Origin: Bacillota bacterium
Lineage (GTDB): Bacteria; Bacillota; Clostridia; Oscillospirales; Feifaniaceae
NCBI GenBank assembly: GCA_030705925.1
Contig: JAUZPM010000020.1
Span: forward strand, 1 to 34,949
Direction of reading: 5' to 3'
Length of the DNA: 34,949 bases
Shown here one piece after another: positions 8,162 to 15,979 of the stretch. How positions within the stretch are numbered: the first letter of the stretch is position 1; each line of letters starts with the position of its first letter. The position numbers were made by a program, and so were the translations under genes. Under the pieces are notes generated by a model, which saw only the letters and a list, made by a program, of their open reading frames with translations, made no database searches and was not told the origin of the DNA.

Positions 8162-8200
8162 AAAAAATACAGGAGCTGTTTAAAGCTCACTGTATTTTTT
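8162..8200 (-). terminator. Terminator overlapping the luxS stop codon
   Basis: AAAAAATACAG (8162-8172) pairs with CTGTATTTTTT (8190-8200), with an inner GAGCT/AGCTC pairing. The hairpin includes the last codons and stop of luxS and is followed on the minus strand by a T-tract. Confidence 0.75.
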
Positions 8201-8641
8201 GATATTTTCAAGATTTTTTATCTTACTTAAAAAATCGTTGCATGCCTGCTTTGCTGCTTCTAGTTTTAATGAACGATAATTACCGCATTCTCTATCACTA
8301 TAGCCAAAAATCTCGCCATCGTATGCCAGGATATCATTCAATACATTTTTTATAATATCCAGCACTTCGTCTTTTGAGATTTTATCCCTCACGAGCAGAT
8401 AAAAGCCTGTCTGACACCCCATAGGACCGAAATAAACGACATCATCTGATATTCTGCTGTTGCGAACTAAAGTTGCGAACATGTGCTCAACAGAATGCAT
8501 CGTGCTGTTATCAAGCAAAATGCCTGTATTAGGTTTGCACATGCGCAAATCATATGTTATAACGTCGCCGTCTATTCGTGCGATGTAAACCCCGGGCATT
8601 AGTGTACGGTGATCGACCAGAAAGCTTTCTATTTTTTTCAT
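8180..8641 (-). CDS. luxS: S-ribosylhomocysteine lyase LuxS
   Basis: 153 residues, the normal length. LuxS cleaves S-ribosylhomocysteine to homocysteine and DPD, the precursor of autoinducer-2. The metal ligands are visible as H49-S-V-E-H53 and C119 in R-E-C-G-N-Y, and the catalytic Cys is C76 in G-P-M-G-C-Q-T-G-F. The N-terminal D-H-R-T-L-M-P-G motif is conserved. It overlaps the mtnN stop by one base (TAATG) with GGAG upstream, so the two steps (SAH to SRH to homocysteine) are translationally coupled. It is the last gene of an operon headed by an EAL-domain protein, an unusual partner for luxS. Confidence 0.97.
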   Translation of the reverse strand: MKKIESFLVDHRTLMPGVYIARIDGDVITYDLRMCKPNTGILLDNSTMHSVEHMFATLVRNSRISDDVVYFGPMGCQTGFYLLVRDKISKDEVLDIIKNVLNDILAYDGEIFGYSDRECGNYRSLKLEAAKQACNDFLSKIKNLENIKKYSEL

Positions 8642-9339
8642 TATATCTCCTTATATTCAAGTAAAAATTGTGTAATTATTTCGACCGAATGCTGTGCAGC
8701 TAATACAGCAAACTCGTCGTATGAAATATGGGAATCGTCTCCTGCACCGTCAGATATGGCTCGGACTATACCAAAGGGTATACCATTCATGGAACATACT
8801 TGACCAATTGCAGCCCCTTCCATTTCAACAGCAATCGGGTTGAAATGGCTTTTTATTCGGCTTCGCTGTAAGTCGCTGCAAATAAATTGATCACCTGAAG
8901 CAATAGTTCCAGTCTCAAAAGTAACTCCTATGATTGCAGCAGCTTTTTGCAGAGCAATAACTATTGAATTATTGCATGATAATTCGACAGTATCCAATGC
9001 ACTGATATAACCTAACGGATCGCCGACCGGGGAAGTATCAAGATCATGTTGTACAACTTTATCTGCAACCGCAATGTTGCCGATATGAAGGCTATTTGAC
9101 AAGGCCCCTGCAACACCGCAGCATATAATCGCGGATGGCTTAAAAACCAATGTCATCGTTTGAGTACATATAGCGGCACTGACTTTTCCTATTCCTGATG
9201 CAGCCACTATTACCTCACTGCCCGAAATTGAACCTGTATAAAACGTAATACCGCTTATTGTTTTCGATTCAATATTGCACATCTTGCTTTTTAGACCTTC
9301 AATTTCTTTATCCATTGCGCCTATAATGCCTATTGCCAT
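8641..9339 (-). CDS. mtnN: 5'-methylthioadenosine/S-adenosylhomocysteine nucleosidase
   Basis: 232 residues, typical for MTAN (Pfs). It removes adenine from methylthioadenosine and S-adenosylhomocysteine in the cytoplasm. Key residues match E. coli numbering: E12 (general acid), E174 in V-E-M-E-G-A-A and D197 in I-S-D-G-A. AAGGAG upstream supports the ATG. The gene starts 10 bases after the lipoprotein gene and is coupled to luxS, which uses its SRH product. Its other substrate, MTA, is the by-product of the spermidine synthase encoded in the polyamine operon of this window. Confidence 0.96.
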   Translation of the reverse strand: MAIGIIGAMDKEIEGLKSKMCNIESKTISGITFYTGSISGSEVIVAASGIGKVSAAICTQTMTLVFKPSAIICCGVAGALSNSLHIGNIAVADKVVQHDLDTSPVGDPLGYISALDTVELSCNNSIVIALQKAAAIIGVTFETGTIASGDQFICSDLQRSRIKSHFNPIAVEMEGAAIGQVCSMNGIPFGIVRAISDGAGDDSHISYDEFAVLAAQHSVEIITQFLLEYKEI

Positions 9340-9349
9340 TAGTTGCTCC

Positions 9350-10378
9350 TTACTTTTTATTTATATCTTTTAAATCTGCTATGTAAACCGAGTTAACGCC
9401 ATTCTCATCAGCATCTGTAAATGCCAGCGTATTACTGTCTGAAGAAATGCAGAAATTTGATAAATTGTATGATTTAGCAGAAAACGTGTATTGCTTAAGG
9501 GTATCCCCCTTGCTGCTTATAATCCCAGCGTTTACAGTTGTCTGAGTTCCGGCTGTTCTTCTGTCGGCATAGAAGAAACGGGATAAATCTGATGCGTATG
9601 CAAAATCCATTTTATCAGCAGTGGCTCTTTTTAACGGCGTGGCTTTTGCACTATTCAAGTCAAATAATCCAAACTCAGAGTTATTTTCTTTTACATAAAA
9701 TAATTTGTCGCTGCCCGTTGACTGATAAAGGCTTAACCCGGAAGTATTACTGATTTCTTTTCCATTTTTATCGATTATTACTGCACTTGTTGCATCACTA
9801 GCTTTTTTATAATAAAGAATTAAATTATGATTAATGAACATAGGATATTTTGCTAAATCAAAAGTTAGATTATTTAAGAGTAATTTTTCATTGGAAAAGG
9901 TTAGATCAGAGGTATATAAACTTGAATTTTTAAAATAAGCAAGTGTAGTGCCGTCAGGAGATATTGCGACATCAGTTTCAATTTCTTTTGGAAGCTTAAG
10001 GGTTTTTGCAATTTTTAAAGATTTTCCGTTTATCAAAAGATAAGCGCTGTCATTAGGTGATTTAATAAAAATATTATTGTTAGTAAGAACAGTTGCAGAA
10101 TTAAGATCGTACGAACTAACTTTAAAAGGGAGGTGGTGAAGACGTCTTTTTATTGTATCATAAAGATACAGACGTGTTGAATTATCTTTCTGCACTTGTA
10201 TTAAAAGACTATTGTTTAAAAATTTAATTTGCTCGATTTTATATCCATCTTCAACTAACTTGGGATAATTAAGCTTTACCGCATCTTTAATATTTGAGTG
10301 GTAAATAGCAGGAGTTTTTGCGCAAGCGGTAGAGAAAAGAAATGTCAGAAAAAATAATAAATATATAAATTTTCTCAT
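9350..10378 (-). CDS. Putative lipoprotein with TolB-like propeller
   Basis: 342 residues. A lipoprotein signal is likely: a hydrophobic core (about 4-16) then S-T-A-C19, where C19 would be lipidated (the -3 position is Ser, not the usual Leu). The rest shows recurring short beta units of the WD40-like/TolB type, such as D-V-A-I-S-P-D-G-T-T-L-A-Y and F-C-I-S-S-D-S-N-T-L-A-F-T, so a beta-propeller at the outer membrane face is inferred. There is no catalytic motif. It begins two bases after the EAL gene ends, with GGGAG inside that gene's end, so the two are one transcript. It could be a sensor or scaffold linked to the EAL protein; no function is established. Confidence 0.7.
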   Translation of the reverse strand: MRKFIYLLFFLTFLFSTACAKTPAIYHSNIKDAVKLNYPKLVEDGYKIEQIKFLNNSLLIQVQKDNSTRLYLYDTIKRRLHHLPFKVSSYDLNSATVLTNNNIFIKSPNDSAYLLINGKSLKIAKTLKLPKEIETDVAISPDGTTLAYFKNSSLYTSDLTFSNEKLLLNNLTFDLAKYPMFINHNLILYYKKASDATSAVIIDKNGKEISNTSGLSLYQSTGSDKLFYVKENNSEFGLFDLNSAKATPLKRATADKMDFAYASDLSRFFYADRRTAGTQTTVNAGIISSKGDTLKQYTFSAKSYNLSNFCISSDSNTLAFTDADENGVNSVYIADLKDINKK

Positions 10379-10380
10379 AA

Positions 10381-12729
10381 TTAAGTAAGACTCCCTTGCA
10401 TGTAATGATTTATAAATTCAGATTCCGGAACAGGTCTGGCGTAATAAAAACCTTGAATATAGTCACAGCCAATACCGCTTAAAACATCAACGGTATTTTT
10501 ATTTTCTACCCCCTCTGCGACCACAACCATATTAAACTTATGAGCAATATCAATGAGCATGCTTACAAGCTGAAAAGTCTTTTCGGAGTCGCAAATGCTG
10601 TCAATAAGTGATTTATCAATCTTAAGCGCATGCATTGACATCTTGCTAAGGTAAGCAATTCCTGAATATCCTGAACCAAAATCATCAAATGAAAATTCAA
10701 TTCCGAAGGATGTTAAATCTTCAATAACACTTTGCGCTTTATCAAAGGAATGGATAACTTCACTTTCCGTAATTTCAAAACCTATTTTTCCAGGGGGTAT
10801 TCCATTTTGCTTTAATATAGACTTAACATCACTGCAGAGGCTGTCTTTCATTAGTTGTATAACAGAGAGATTAATATTTATACGCATTTCGGTATCGGTT
10901 TTGGCAATAAACTTGCATACTTCATTTAGCAAAAAGTATCCAGCATCCACTATTAATCCGCTTTTTTCAGCGATCGGAATAAATTTAGATGGCGGGATAA
11001 AAGATCCGTCATTATCTTTAAGACGCATAAGAGCTTCGCCCTCATCCAGCCTTCCGGTTTTAACATTAAATATAGGCTGATAATGCACTTCTATATTGCC
11101 TGAATGAAGAGCCTGCTCTAAGCGCTCTTTAATCCTTCTTGATTCTTGCATTTCCTCGCCTATATAATGGTTGTAAAAGCAGACATTATCATTTGCGCTC
11201 TCTTTTGCTTTCATAAGCGCAAGCTCTGCCGATTGTGTCAGCTGCTGTTCCAAATTGCCAAATTCGGGATAGCTTACTATACCAATATTGCATCCGCATA
11301 TATATTCGATATCTTCAATAAACCATGATTTTTTGAAACGAGCCTTTATTATCGACAGTATATTTTCGCATTCGTTAGGATTTTCTATTATTAAGAGGTA
11401 AGAATCCGATTCCCAGCGGTAGGCATTCATATCACAAAATGATGATAAAAATCTTCCGACTTGCTGTAATAATAAGTCGCCCGCTTCACTTCCAAACATT
11501 CGATTAAAATTAGCAAAGTCACTAATATCAAGCAGGCCGCAGTAAAAATTATTGTTATTACGGCAAAGCTTTTCAATTTTTCTTATCCCGGCTATCCTGT
11601 TTGGCATATCGGTAATATTATCGGTAAGCCAGGCCTGCTCAAGACGCAGGTGCTGCTGTTTGAATTCTGTTATATCTGATCGGGAACATAAATGTGCCTT
11701 ATGCCCATTTGGCCAGTCTATAACAGTATCAAAAACTGAAAAATATCGATTTTCATCAGGCTCATAATATTCCCAGCTATATGAATTTGATATTATTTTA
11801 TCCTCTTTATAAAGACGATGCAATTTGCAGAAATCACATGGTTTGGAACGACCGTAGAGAACTTCATAACAAGGTTTGCCAATTTTGTTATGACCCGGTG
11901 ATCCGATTAACGCTTTATTTGCATACAGCAGCTCATACGACGAAAGATCTGTTACGTAAATATATTCATATAGGTTGTCAAAGACCTCTGCGAGAGCATG
12001 ATCGTATAATTCTAAATATTGAGATTTATAACAGCGTGTTATAAGGAGCGATAATATATTAGACGCAATTAGAAGACAGTGTAATTCATCAGTATTCCAA
12101 ATTCTTTTCTTTCGGCAGCCATCAAAACCCATATAACCTAGAATTTTATTATTAGAAACGACAGGAATAAACACTGTTGAAAATATATTCTGTTCATCAA
12201 AATATTTTTTTAGATTTCCTTCAAGTTTTGATGTATCATTGCAGATATATACAGTATTATTTTCAAAATCTGATTTAAGCTCTGTTATCATATTTGTCGT
12301 TATACTAAGTATGCCAGGCATTTTTGATAGGATTCCAGAATTACACCATTCGTGGAGATTAGAAACTACATTGTTTTCTGAGTCATACTCTGCAATAAAA
12401 GTCCTGTCTACATGAAGTATACTTCCAAGTTCTTTAATAAAATAATCTATGGCATTTTCATCGTTTGATTCATTAAGTGTTCTAAAAATGCATTGAGTCA
12501 TACTCTCGTGTATATTCTCGTCTTGAAAAACGCTGTTTTTTAAAGCACCTTTTCTTTTATTTGAAAGGCACTTGTATAATAAAAAAGCAGAAAAAAGTAA
12601 GCAAAAACTTACCGCTGCATATATAAATTCTTTATAAAATAAAAGTATAACTATATATAATACAGACAAAACACAAAGCGCTTTGATAAAACGGTTGCTG
12701 CATTTAGTTTGATTCAAACAAACCACCAT
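10381..12729 (-). CDS. GAF-PAS-(degenerate GGDEF)-EAL cyclic-di-GMP phosphodiesterase
   Basis: 782 residues: two membrane segments (about 15-52), GAF (about 75-235), PAS (about 245-355), GGDEF (about 370-520) and EAL (about 535-775). The GGDEF signature is lost (E440-S-D-S-Y444 at the G-G-D-E-F position), so no cyclase activity is expected. EAL motifs look intact: Y-Q-P-I, E565-A-L, I-N-L-S, F-E-I-T-E-S, D-D-F-G-S-G, A-E-G-V-E and I-Q-G-F. It should therefore degrade cyclic-di-GMP at the membrane. The PAS has a Cys cluster (C287, C298, C301) that could bind metal or sense redox. The ATG at 12729 has AGG directly adjacent; GTG or TTG codons 2 and 5 are possible true starts. It heads the operon with the lipoprotein, mtnN and luxS. 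Confidence 0.9.
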   Translation of the reverse strand: MVVCLNQTKCSNRFIKALCVLSVLYIVILLFYKEFIYAAVSFCLLFSAFLLYKCLSNKRKGALKNSVFQDENIHESMTQCIFRTLNESNDENAIDYFIKELGSILHVDRTFIAEYDSENNVVSNLHEWCNSGILSKMPGILSITTNMITELKSDFENNTVYICNDTSKLEGNLKKYFDEQNIFSTVFIPVVSNNKILGYMGFDGCRKKRIWNTDELHCLLIASNILSLLITRCYKSQYLELYDHALAEVFDNLYEYIYVTDLSSYELLYANKALIGSPGHNKIGKPCYEVLYGRSKPCDFCKLHRLYKEDKIISNSYSWEYYEPDENRYFSVFDTVIDWPNGHKAHLCSRSDITEFKQQHLRLEQAWLTDNITDMPNRIAGIRKIEKLCRNNNNFYCGLLDISDFANFNRMFGSEAGDLLLQQVGRFLSSFCDMNAYRWESDSYLLIIENPNECENILSIIKARFKKSWFIEDIEYICGCNIGIVSYPEFGNLEQQLTQSAELALMKAKESANDNVCFYNHYIGEEMQESRRIKERLEQALHSGNIEVHYQPIFNVKTGRLDEGEALMRLKDNDGSFIPPSKFIPIAEKSGLIVDAGYFLLNEVCKFIAKTDTEMRININLSVIQLMKDSLCSDVKSILKQNGIPPGKIGFEITESEVIHSFDKAQSVIEDLTSFGIEFSFDDFGSGYSGIAYLSKMSMHALKIDKSLIDSICDSEKTFQLVSMLIDIAHKFNMVVVAEGVENKNTVDVLSGIGCDYIQGFYYARPVPESEFINHYMQGSLT

Positions 12730-12789
12730 CCTGTAGCAAGTTTATTAAGTTGCCTGTTCTGATTAATAATAGCTGGAAGCATTTAAAAT

Positions 12790-12818
12790 ATTGTATAACA
12801 AATTTTGCTATTATTCAA
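12790..12818 (-). promoter_or_regulatory. Promoter of the EAL-luxS operon
   Basis: On the minus strand TTGAAT (12818-12813) and TACAAT (12795-12790) are 17 bases apart, about 60 bases before the EAL gene. No riboswitch-like structure was seen in the short leader. Confidence 0.5.
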
Positions 12819-12869
12819 CAAATAATATACTTTTATTTTACTTTATTTTATACGACTAAAAATTTATTA

Positions 12870-12898
12870 TTGACTTAAAAAAGCATTAATGTTATCAT
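12870..12898 (+). promoter_or_regulatory. Promoter of tRNA-Thr
   Basis: TTGACT (12870-12875), 17 bases, TATCAT (12893-12898); the tRNA begins 34 bases after the -10. It is divergent from the EAL operon promoter. Confidence 0.7.
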
Positions 12899-12931
12899 AT
12901 CGTATGAATCTTTTCATTTTAAATCAAATAT

Positions 12932-13007
12932 GCTACTGTGGCTCAGTTGGTAGAGCAGCGCATTCGTAATGCGCAGGTCGTCGGTTCGAATCCGACCAGT
13001 AGCTCCA
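12932..13007 (+). tRNA. tRNA-Thr (anticodon CGU)
   Basis: A full cloverleaf: acceptor GCTACTG pairs perfectly with CAGTAGC, the anticodon stem is GCGCA/TGCGC with loop TTCGTAA (anticodon CGT at 12965-12967, reading ACG), and the T-loop GGTTCGAATCC is standard. The 3' CCA is encoded (13005-13007). It stands alone with its own promoter and terminator. Confidence 0.97.
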
Positions 13008-13043
13008 AAGCTCTGTAAACATTTGGTTTACAGAGCTTTTTAG
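13007..13043 (+). terminator. tRNA-Thr terminator
   Basis: AAAGCTCTGTAAAC pairs with GTTTACAGAGCTTT around ATTTG and is followed by T residues, directly after the tRNA. Confidence 0.85.
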
Positions 13044-13085
13044 TTTACCTGCAAACCTTAATATCAACATTAAAATACAAAGGAA

Positions 13086-13130
13086 AGCAAATAAGAGCCT
13101 ATAATCATAAGATTAAGGCTCTTATTTGCT
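13086..13130 (-). terminator. Terminator of the alcohol dehydrogenase gene
   Basis: A perfect 15-base stem (13086-13100 with 13116-13130) around a 15-base loop, followed on the minus strand by a T-rich stretch, 40 bases after the stop codon. Confidence 0.75.
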
Positions 13131-13171
13131 GAATGGTTAAAAATCTATCTTTAAAAGAGGAAAATCAAATT

Positions 13172-14362
13172 TTAGAAATCAACTTCTAAGTCATAGAAGC
13201 AGCATTTTAGCAGTTTTTCCATCTGCGCTGGAGATATACTTCTTGGATTTGATCCTGTGCATGCATCTCCAACCGCAAGCTCGGCAACCTTAGAAAGTTT
13301 ATCATTAAATTCTTTTTCGTCAATGATTCCGTCTTCATAATCCTTTATGCATGAAGGGATATTAAGCGCCTTATTAAGATTATTGATATGAGCGATAAGT
13401 TTATCAACGAGTTCATCGGTGCTTTTGCCGGTAAGTCCTATAAATTTAGCTATTTCAGCATATCTTACAGCCGCGGATTCTTCTTTTGCATTGTATTTTA
13501 TTACTTTAGGAAGGTACATTGCGTTGGCACAGCCGTGAACAATGTGACCGCCTGAAAATGCGGCGCCGGTTTTATGTGCCATTGAATGGACTATGCCAAG
13601 CAGGGCATTTGAAAAAGCCATCCCGGCAAGACACTGGGCATTATGCATCTTAGCGCGTGCATCCATGTCTCCGTTGTAGGAATCAACGAGGTATTCGCTT
13701 ACCATTTTGATTGCGTGAAGAGCAAGGGGATCGGTGTAATCGCAGTGCATTGTAGACACGTAAGCTTCGATTGCGTGAGTCATTGCATCCATTCCGGTGT
13801 GTGCAGTTAGCTTTTTGGGCATAGTTTCAGCAAGATCAGGATCTACTATTGCGACATCAGGCGTTATATTAAAATCTGCAAGGGGATATTTTATGCCTTT
13901 AGCATAGTCCGTTATAACTGAAAAGGCAGTAACTTCGGTTGCTGTTCCTGAAGTTGATGGAATTGCACAAAATCTCGCCTTGGTGCGTAGGGTGGGGAAA
14001 TTAAACGGGATACAAAGGGCTTCAAATGTAGTATCGGGATATTCATAAAAAGCCCACATCGCTTTAGCCGCGTCGATAGGGGAGCCTCCGCCGATTGAAA
14101 CTATCCAGTCAGGTTCAAATTCACGCATTACTGCGGCGCCCTTCATTACTGTTTCGACGGACGGATCCGGCTCTACACCCTCAAAAAGTTTAACTTCCAT
14201 TCCAGCTTCCTTGAGGTTTGCAGTAACCTTATCCAGAAAACCGAAACGCTTCATGCTTCCTCCGCCGACAACTACAATAGCTTTTTTTCCTTTGAGCGTT
14301 TTCAGTGCGTCAATTGCACCTTTCCCGTGATATAAATCTCGCGGTAGTGTAAATCTTGACAT
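13172..14362 (-). CDS. Iron-containing alcohol dehydrogenase
   Basis: 396 residues, the normal length for group III Fe-dependent alcohol dehydrogenases (butanol/ethanol type). The cofactor motif is G91-G-G-S-P-I-D-A-A-K100. Iron ligands by alignment are D192 and H196 in G-M-D-A-M-T-H-A-I-E-A, H259 in I-V-H-S-M-A-H and H276 in V-H-G-C-A-N-A. It would reduce aldehydes to alcohols with NAD(P)H in fermentation. AGGAGG eight bases before the ATG gives a strong start. A near-perfect Rex operator lies about 39 bases upstream, so repression at low NADH and expression under reducing conditions are predicted. The LysR gene lies upstream on the same strand but is separated by a terminator. The substrate (ethanol, butanol, 1,3-propanediol type) cannot be decided. 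Confidence 0.93.
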   Translation of the reverse strand: MSRFTLPRDLYHGKGAIDALKTLKGKKAIVVVGGGSMKRFGFLDKVTANLKEAGMEVKLFEGVEPDPSVETVMKGAAVMREFEPDWIVSIGGGSPIDAAKAMWAFYEYPDTTFEALCIPFNFPTLRTKARFCAIPSTSGTATEVTAFSVITDYAKGIKYPLADFNITPDVAIVDPDLAETMPKKLTAHTGMDAMTHAIEAYVSTMHCDYTDPLALHAIKMVSEYLVDSYNGDMDARAKMHNAQCLAGMAFSNALLGIVHSMAHKTGAAFSGGHIVHGCANAMYLPKVIKYNAKEESAAVRYAEIAKFIGLTGKSTDELVDKLIAHINNLNKALNIPSCIKDYEDGIIDEKEFNDKLSKVAELAVGDACTGSNPRSISPAQMEKLLKCCFYDLEVDF

Positions 14363-14400
14363 AATGTTTCCTCCTTATATTAAATAAATAATCCTTATCT

Positions 14401-14418
14401 TTGTTAAAATTTTAACAT
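14401..14418 (-). promoter_or_regulatory. Predicted Rex operator
   Basis: TTGTTAAAATTTTAACAT matches the known Rex consensus TTGTTAA-N4-TTAACAA at 13 of 14 fixed positions. It is centred about 48 bases upstream of the iron alcohol dehydrogenase, a classical Rex target. The rex gene itself is not in the window. Confidence 0.75.
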
Positions 14419-14447
14419 AATATCCGGATTTTATGAAGATATGAAAA

Positions 14448-14479
14448 AGGCATACCGATATATACTTTTCGGTATGCCT
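14448..14479 (-). terminator. Terminator of the LysR gene
   Basis: AGGCATACCGA (14448-14458) pairs with TCGGTATGCCT (14469-14479); five T residues follow on the minus strand. It separates the LysR gene from the dehydrogenase gene. Confidence 0.85.
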
Positions 14480-14483
14480 ATAC

Positions 14484-15416
14484 TCATAAATTTGAAACAA
14501 TTTGAACTGTATCATTCAGTTTTTGAATAAACATATGATCCACTTCACATAAGTGATAACCTTTGTGATAAATGAGGATATCCTTGTATTTGTTTTTGGA
14601 CATATTGCAGGGCTTTTGCACAAGGAAAAAACAACTCAGAACGTCTTCGGGGACTGGCGAAACCCACATGTATGTAGTAGGAATACGACTTAAAATCTCA
14701 AACTGACTGCCGCGCTCGTAAACAGCTATCTTTTTCTTCTTTTCTTCAGCCTGTGCAATCATTTTTGCCTCGGATACAGGCAGGGCGGGGACTGTAAGAT
14801 CACCGTGTATAATTTCGGTATATTTCTGAAGCTTTGAAAATTCTATTATATCATCTGTGGCAAGAGGGTGCTTTTCAGACATTAGGGCTAGATATTGAAA
14901 TTCCCAAATGGGTTCGTATTTTAACTCTCTCTCTTCTAAAGCATTTAGAAAGTATTTTTCGTAAATTGTTTGATATCGAATTATTCCGAGGTTGTTAATA
15001 CCTTCTGCAACTTGGTTTATTGCTCTCATAGAGTTGGTTTCGCGATAATTAATATCGATAGCTTTTTCCAAATCCAGCTCTTTTATAAATTCTGTGAAGG
15101 CAAATGAGATATAACTGGCTCTCGGAACGCAAATATCAAATTGCTGTTTATTTTTTTCAGAGGGTTTATAAAGAGATTCCATCTCTTCAATCTGCGATAT
15201 TATACTTCTGGCATATTTTAAAAACTCTTCGCCTTTTCTTGTCGGAATAACACCCCTTGGAGTTCGGTTAAACAAAACTATGCCTAGAGACTTCTCGAGT
15301 TCCTTAATCGTTTTGCTGAGGTGTGGCTGAGCAATAAAAAGATTATCGGCGGCCTTTGAAATGGAACCTGTTTTTTCAACTTCGACGGCATACTTTAGAT
15401 GAAGGATATTATTCAT
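14484..15416 (-). CDS. LysR family transcriptional regulator
   Basis: 310 residues from the ATG at 15416, chosen because a run of six G (15429-15424) lies seven bases upstream; the open frame extends to a TTG at 15431 inside that site. The N-terminal winged helix (about 1-60) is typical: G-S-I-S-K-A-A-D-N-L-F-I-A-Q-P-H-L-S-K-T-I-K-E-L-E. The rest (about 90-300) is a periplasmic-binding-like effector domain. LysR proteins usually control a nearby or divergent gene, but no divergent gene is present; the dehydrogenase downstream or distant genes are possible targets. The effector cannot be told. Confidence 0.92.
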   Translation of the reverse strand: MNNILHLKYAVEVEKTGSISKAADNLFIAQPHLSKTIKELEKSLGIVLFNRTPRGVIPTRKGEEFLKYARSIISQIEEMESLYKPSEKNKQQFDICVPRASYISFAFTEFIKELDLEKAIDINYRETNSMRAINQVAEGINNLGIIRYQTIYEKYFLNALEERELKYEPIWEFQYLALMSEKHPLATDDIIEFSKLQKYTEIIHGDLTVPALPVSEAKMIAQAEEKKKKIAVYERGSQFEILSRIPTTYMWVSPVPEDVLSCFFLVQKPCNMSKNKYKDILIYHKGYHLCEVDHMFIQKLNDTVQIVSNL

Positions 15417-15510
15417 ACTTAATCCCCCCAAAACAGCTTATTTGTATTTATTTTAACATTATAGCATGTATCCTGTCTAACCTTTTCTGCTGCAAGATAA
15501 TTATTGCTAA

Positions 15511-15543
15511 TAAAAAAACCTTGAAACGAGAAGTTTCAAGGTT
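15511..15543 (-). terminator. Terminator of the ferritin-like gene
   Basis: AACCTTGAAAC (15517-15527) pairs with GTTTCAAGGTT (15533-15543), with a run of T on the minus strand, a few bases after the stop codon. Confidence 0.85.
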
Positions 15544-15548
15544 AGGCG

Positions 15549-15863
15549 TTACTGGAGTGGCGTTTGAAAATTGTGCGCCTGCTGCTGCTGAATTTGCTGT
15601 TTGCCTTTTTCGGTATGTTCAGCTTCTTTTGGGCTGATCATATAGAGTAGTTGCTGAAGTTCACCAACATGAGTCCTTTCTTCATCAGCTATATGGTATA
15701 AAACTTTTTTGACATTTTCATCGTTTGTTGACATTGCATGGGCCTCATAGCCTATGATAGCCTCGATTTCACCAGCAAGATCTACTCTGATTGCCTGCGC
15801 CAATTCATCAGTTGACAATTGTTTTGTGACATTTGCAACAAAAGGATTTCCAAGCAGAGCCAT
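15549..15863 (-). CDS. Ferritin-like / rubrerythrin-family diiron protein
   Basis: 104 residues forming two helices with the spaced carboxylate/His pattern of short ferritin-like proteins: G-E-I-E-A-I-I-G-Y-E-A-H (about 31-42) and I-A-D-E-E-R-T-H-V-G-E-L (about 58-69), then a Gln-rich tail. Such proteins bind two irons, usually across a dimer, and related ones serve in iron storage or peroxide defence, sometimes as encapsulin cargo. No encapsulin gene or obvious rubredoxin domain is present. AAGGAAG precedes the ATG. An 11-base inverted repeat lies upstream (15880-15923). The exact reaction is unknown. Confidence 0.78.
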   Translation of the reverse strand: MALLGNPFVANVTKQLSTDELAQAIRVDLAGEIEAIIGYEAHAMSTNDENVKKVLYHIADEERTHVGELQQLLYMISPKEAEHTEKGKQQIQQQQAHNFQTPLQ

Positions 15864-15879
15864 TAAAACACTTCCTTTA

Positions 15880-15923
15880 AGTATGATTTATTTTATTTTC
15901 CGTATTTTTTATTAAATCATACT
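15880..15923 (-). repeat. Inverted repeat upstream of the ferritin-like gene
   Basis: AGTATGATTTA (15880-15890) and TAAATCATACT (15913-15923) are perfect inverted copies 22 bases apart, directly upstream of the ribosome binding site. It could be an operator or a 5' UTR hairpin. Confidence 0.5.
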
Positions 15924-15924
15924 A

Positions 15925-15969
15925 TAAAAAAACAGTACAGCAGAATTCTTCAAAGATTTCTGCTGTACT
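15925..15969 (-). terminator. Terminator of the GpsA-like gene
   Basis: AGTACAGCAGAA (15934-15945) pairs with TTCTGCTGTACT (15958-15969). On the minus strand the hairpin is followed by G and seven T residues. Confidence 0.85.
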
Positions 15970-15979
15970 TTAAAGTGCG

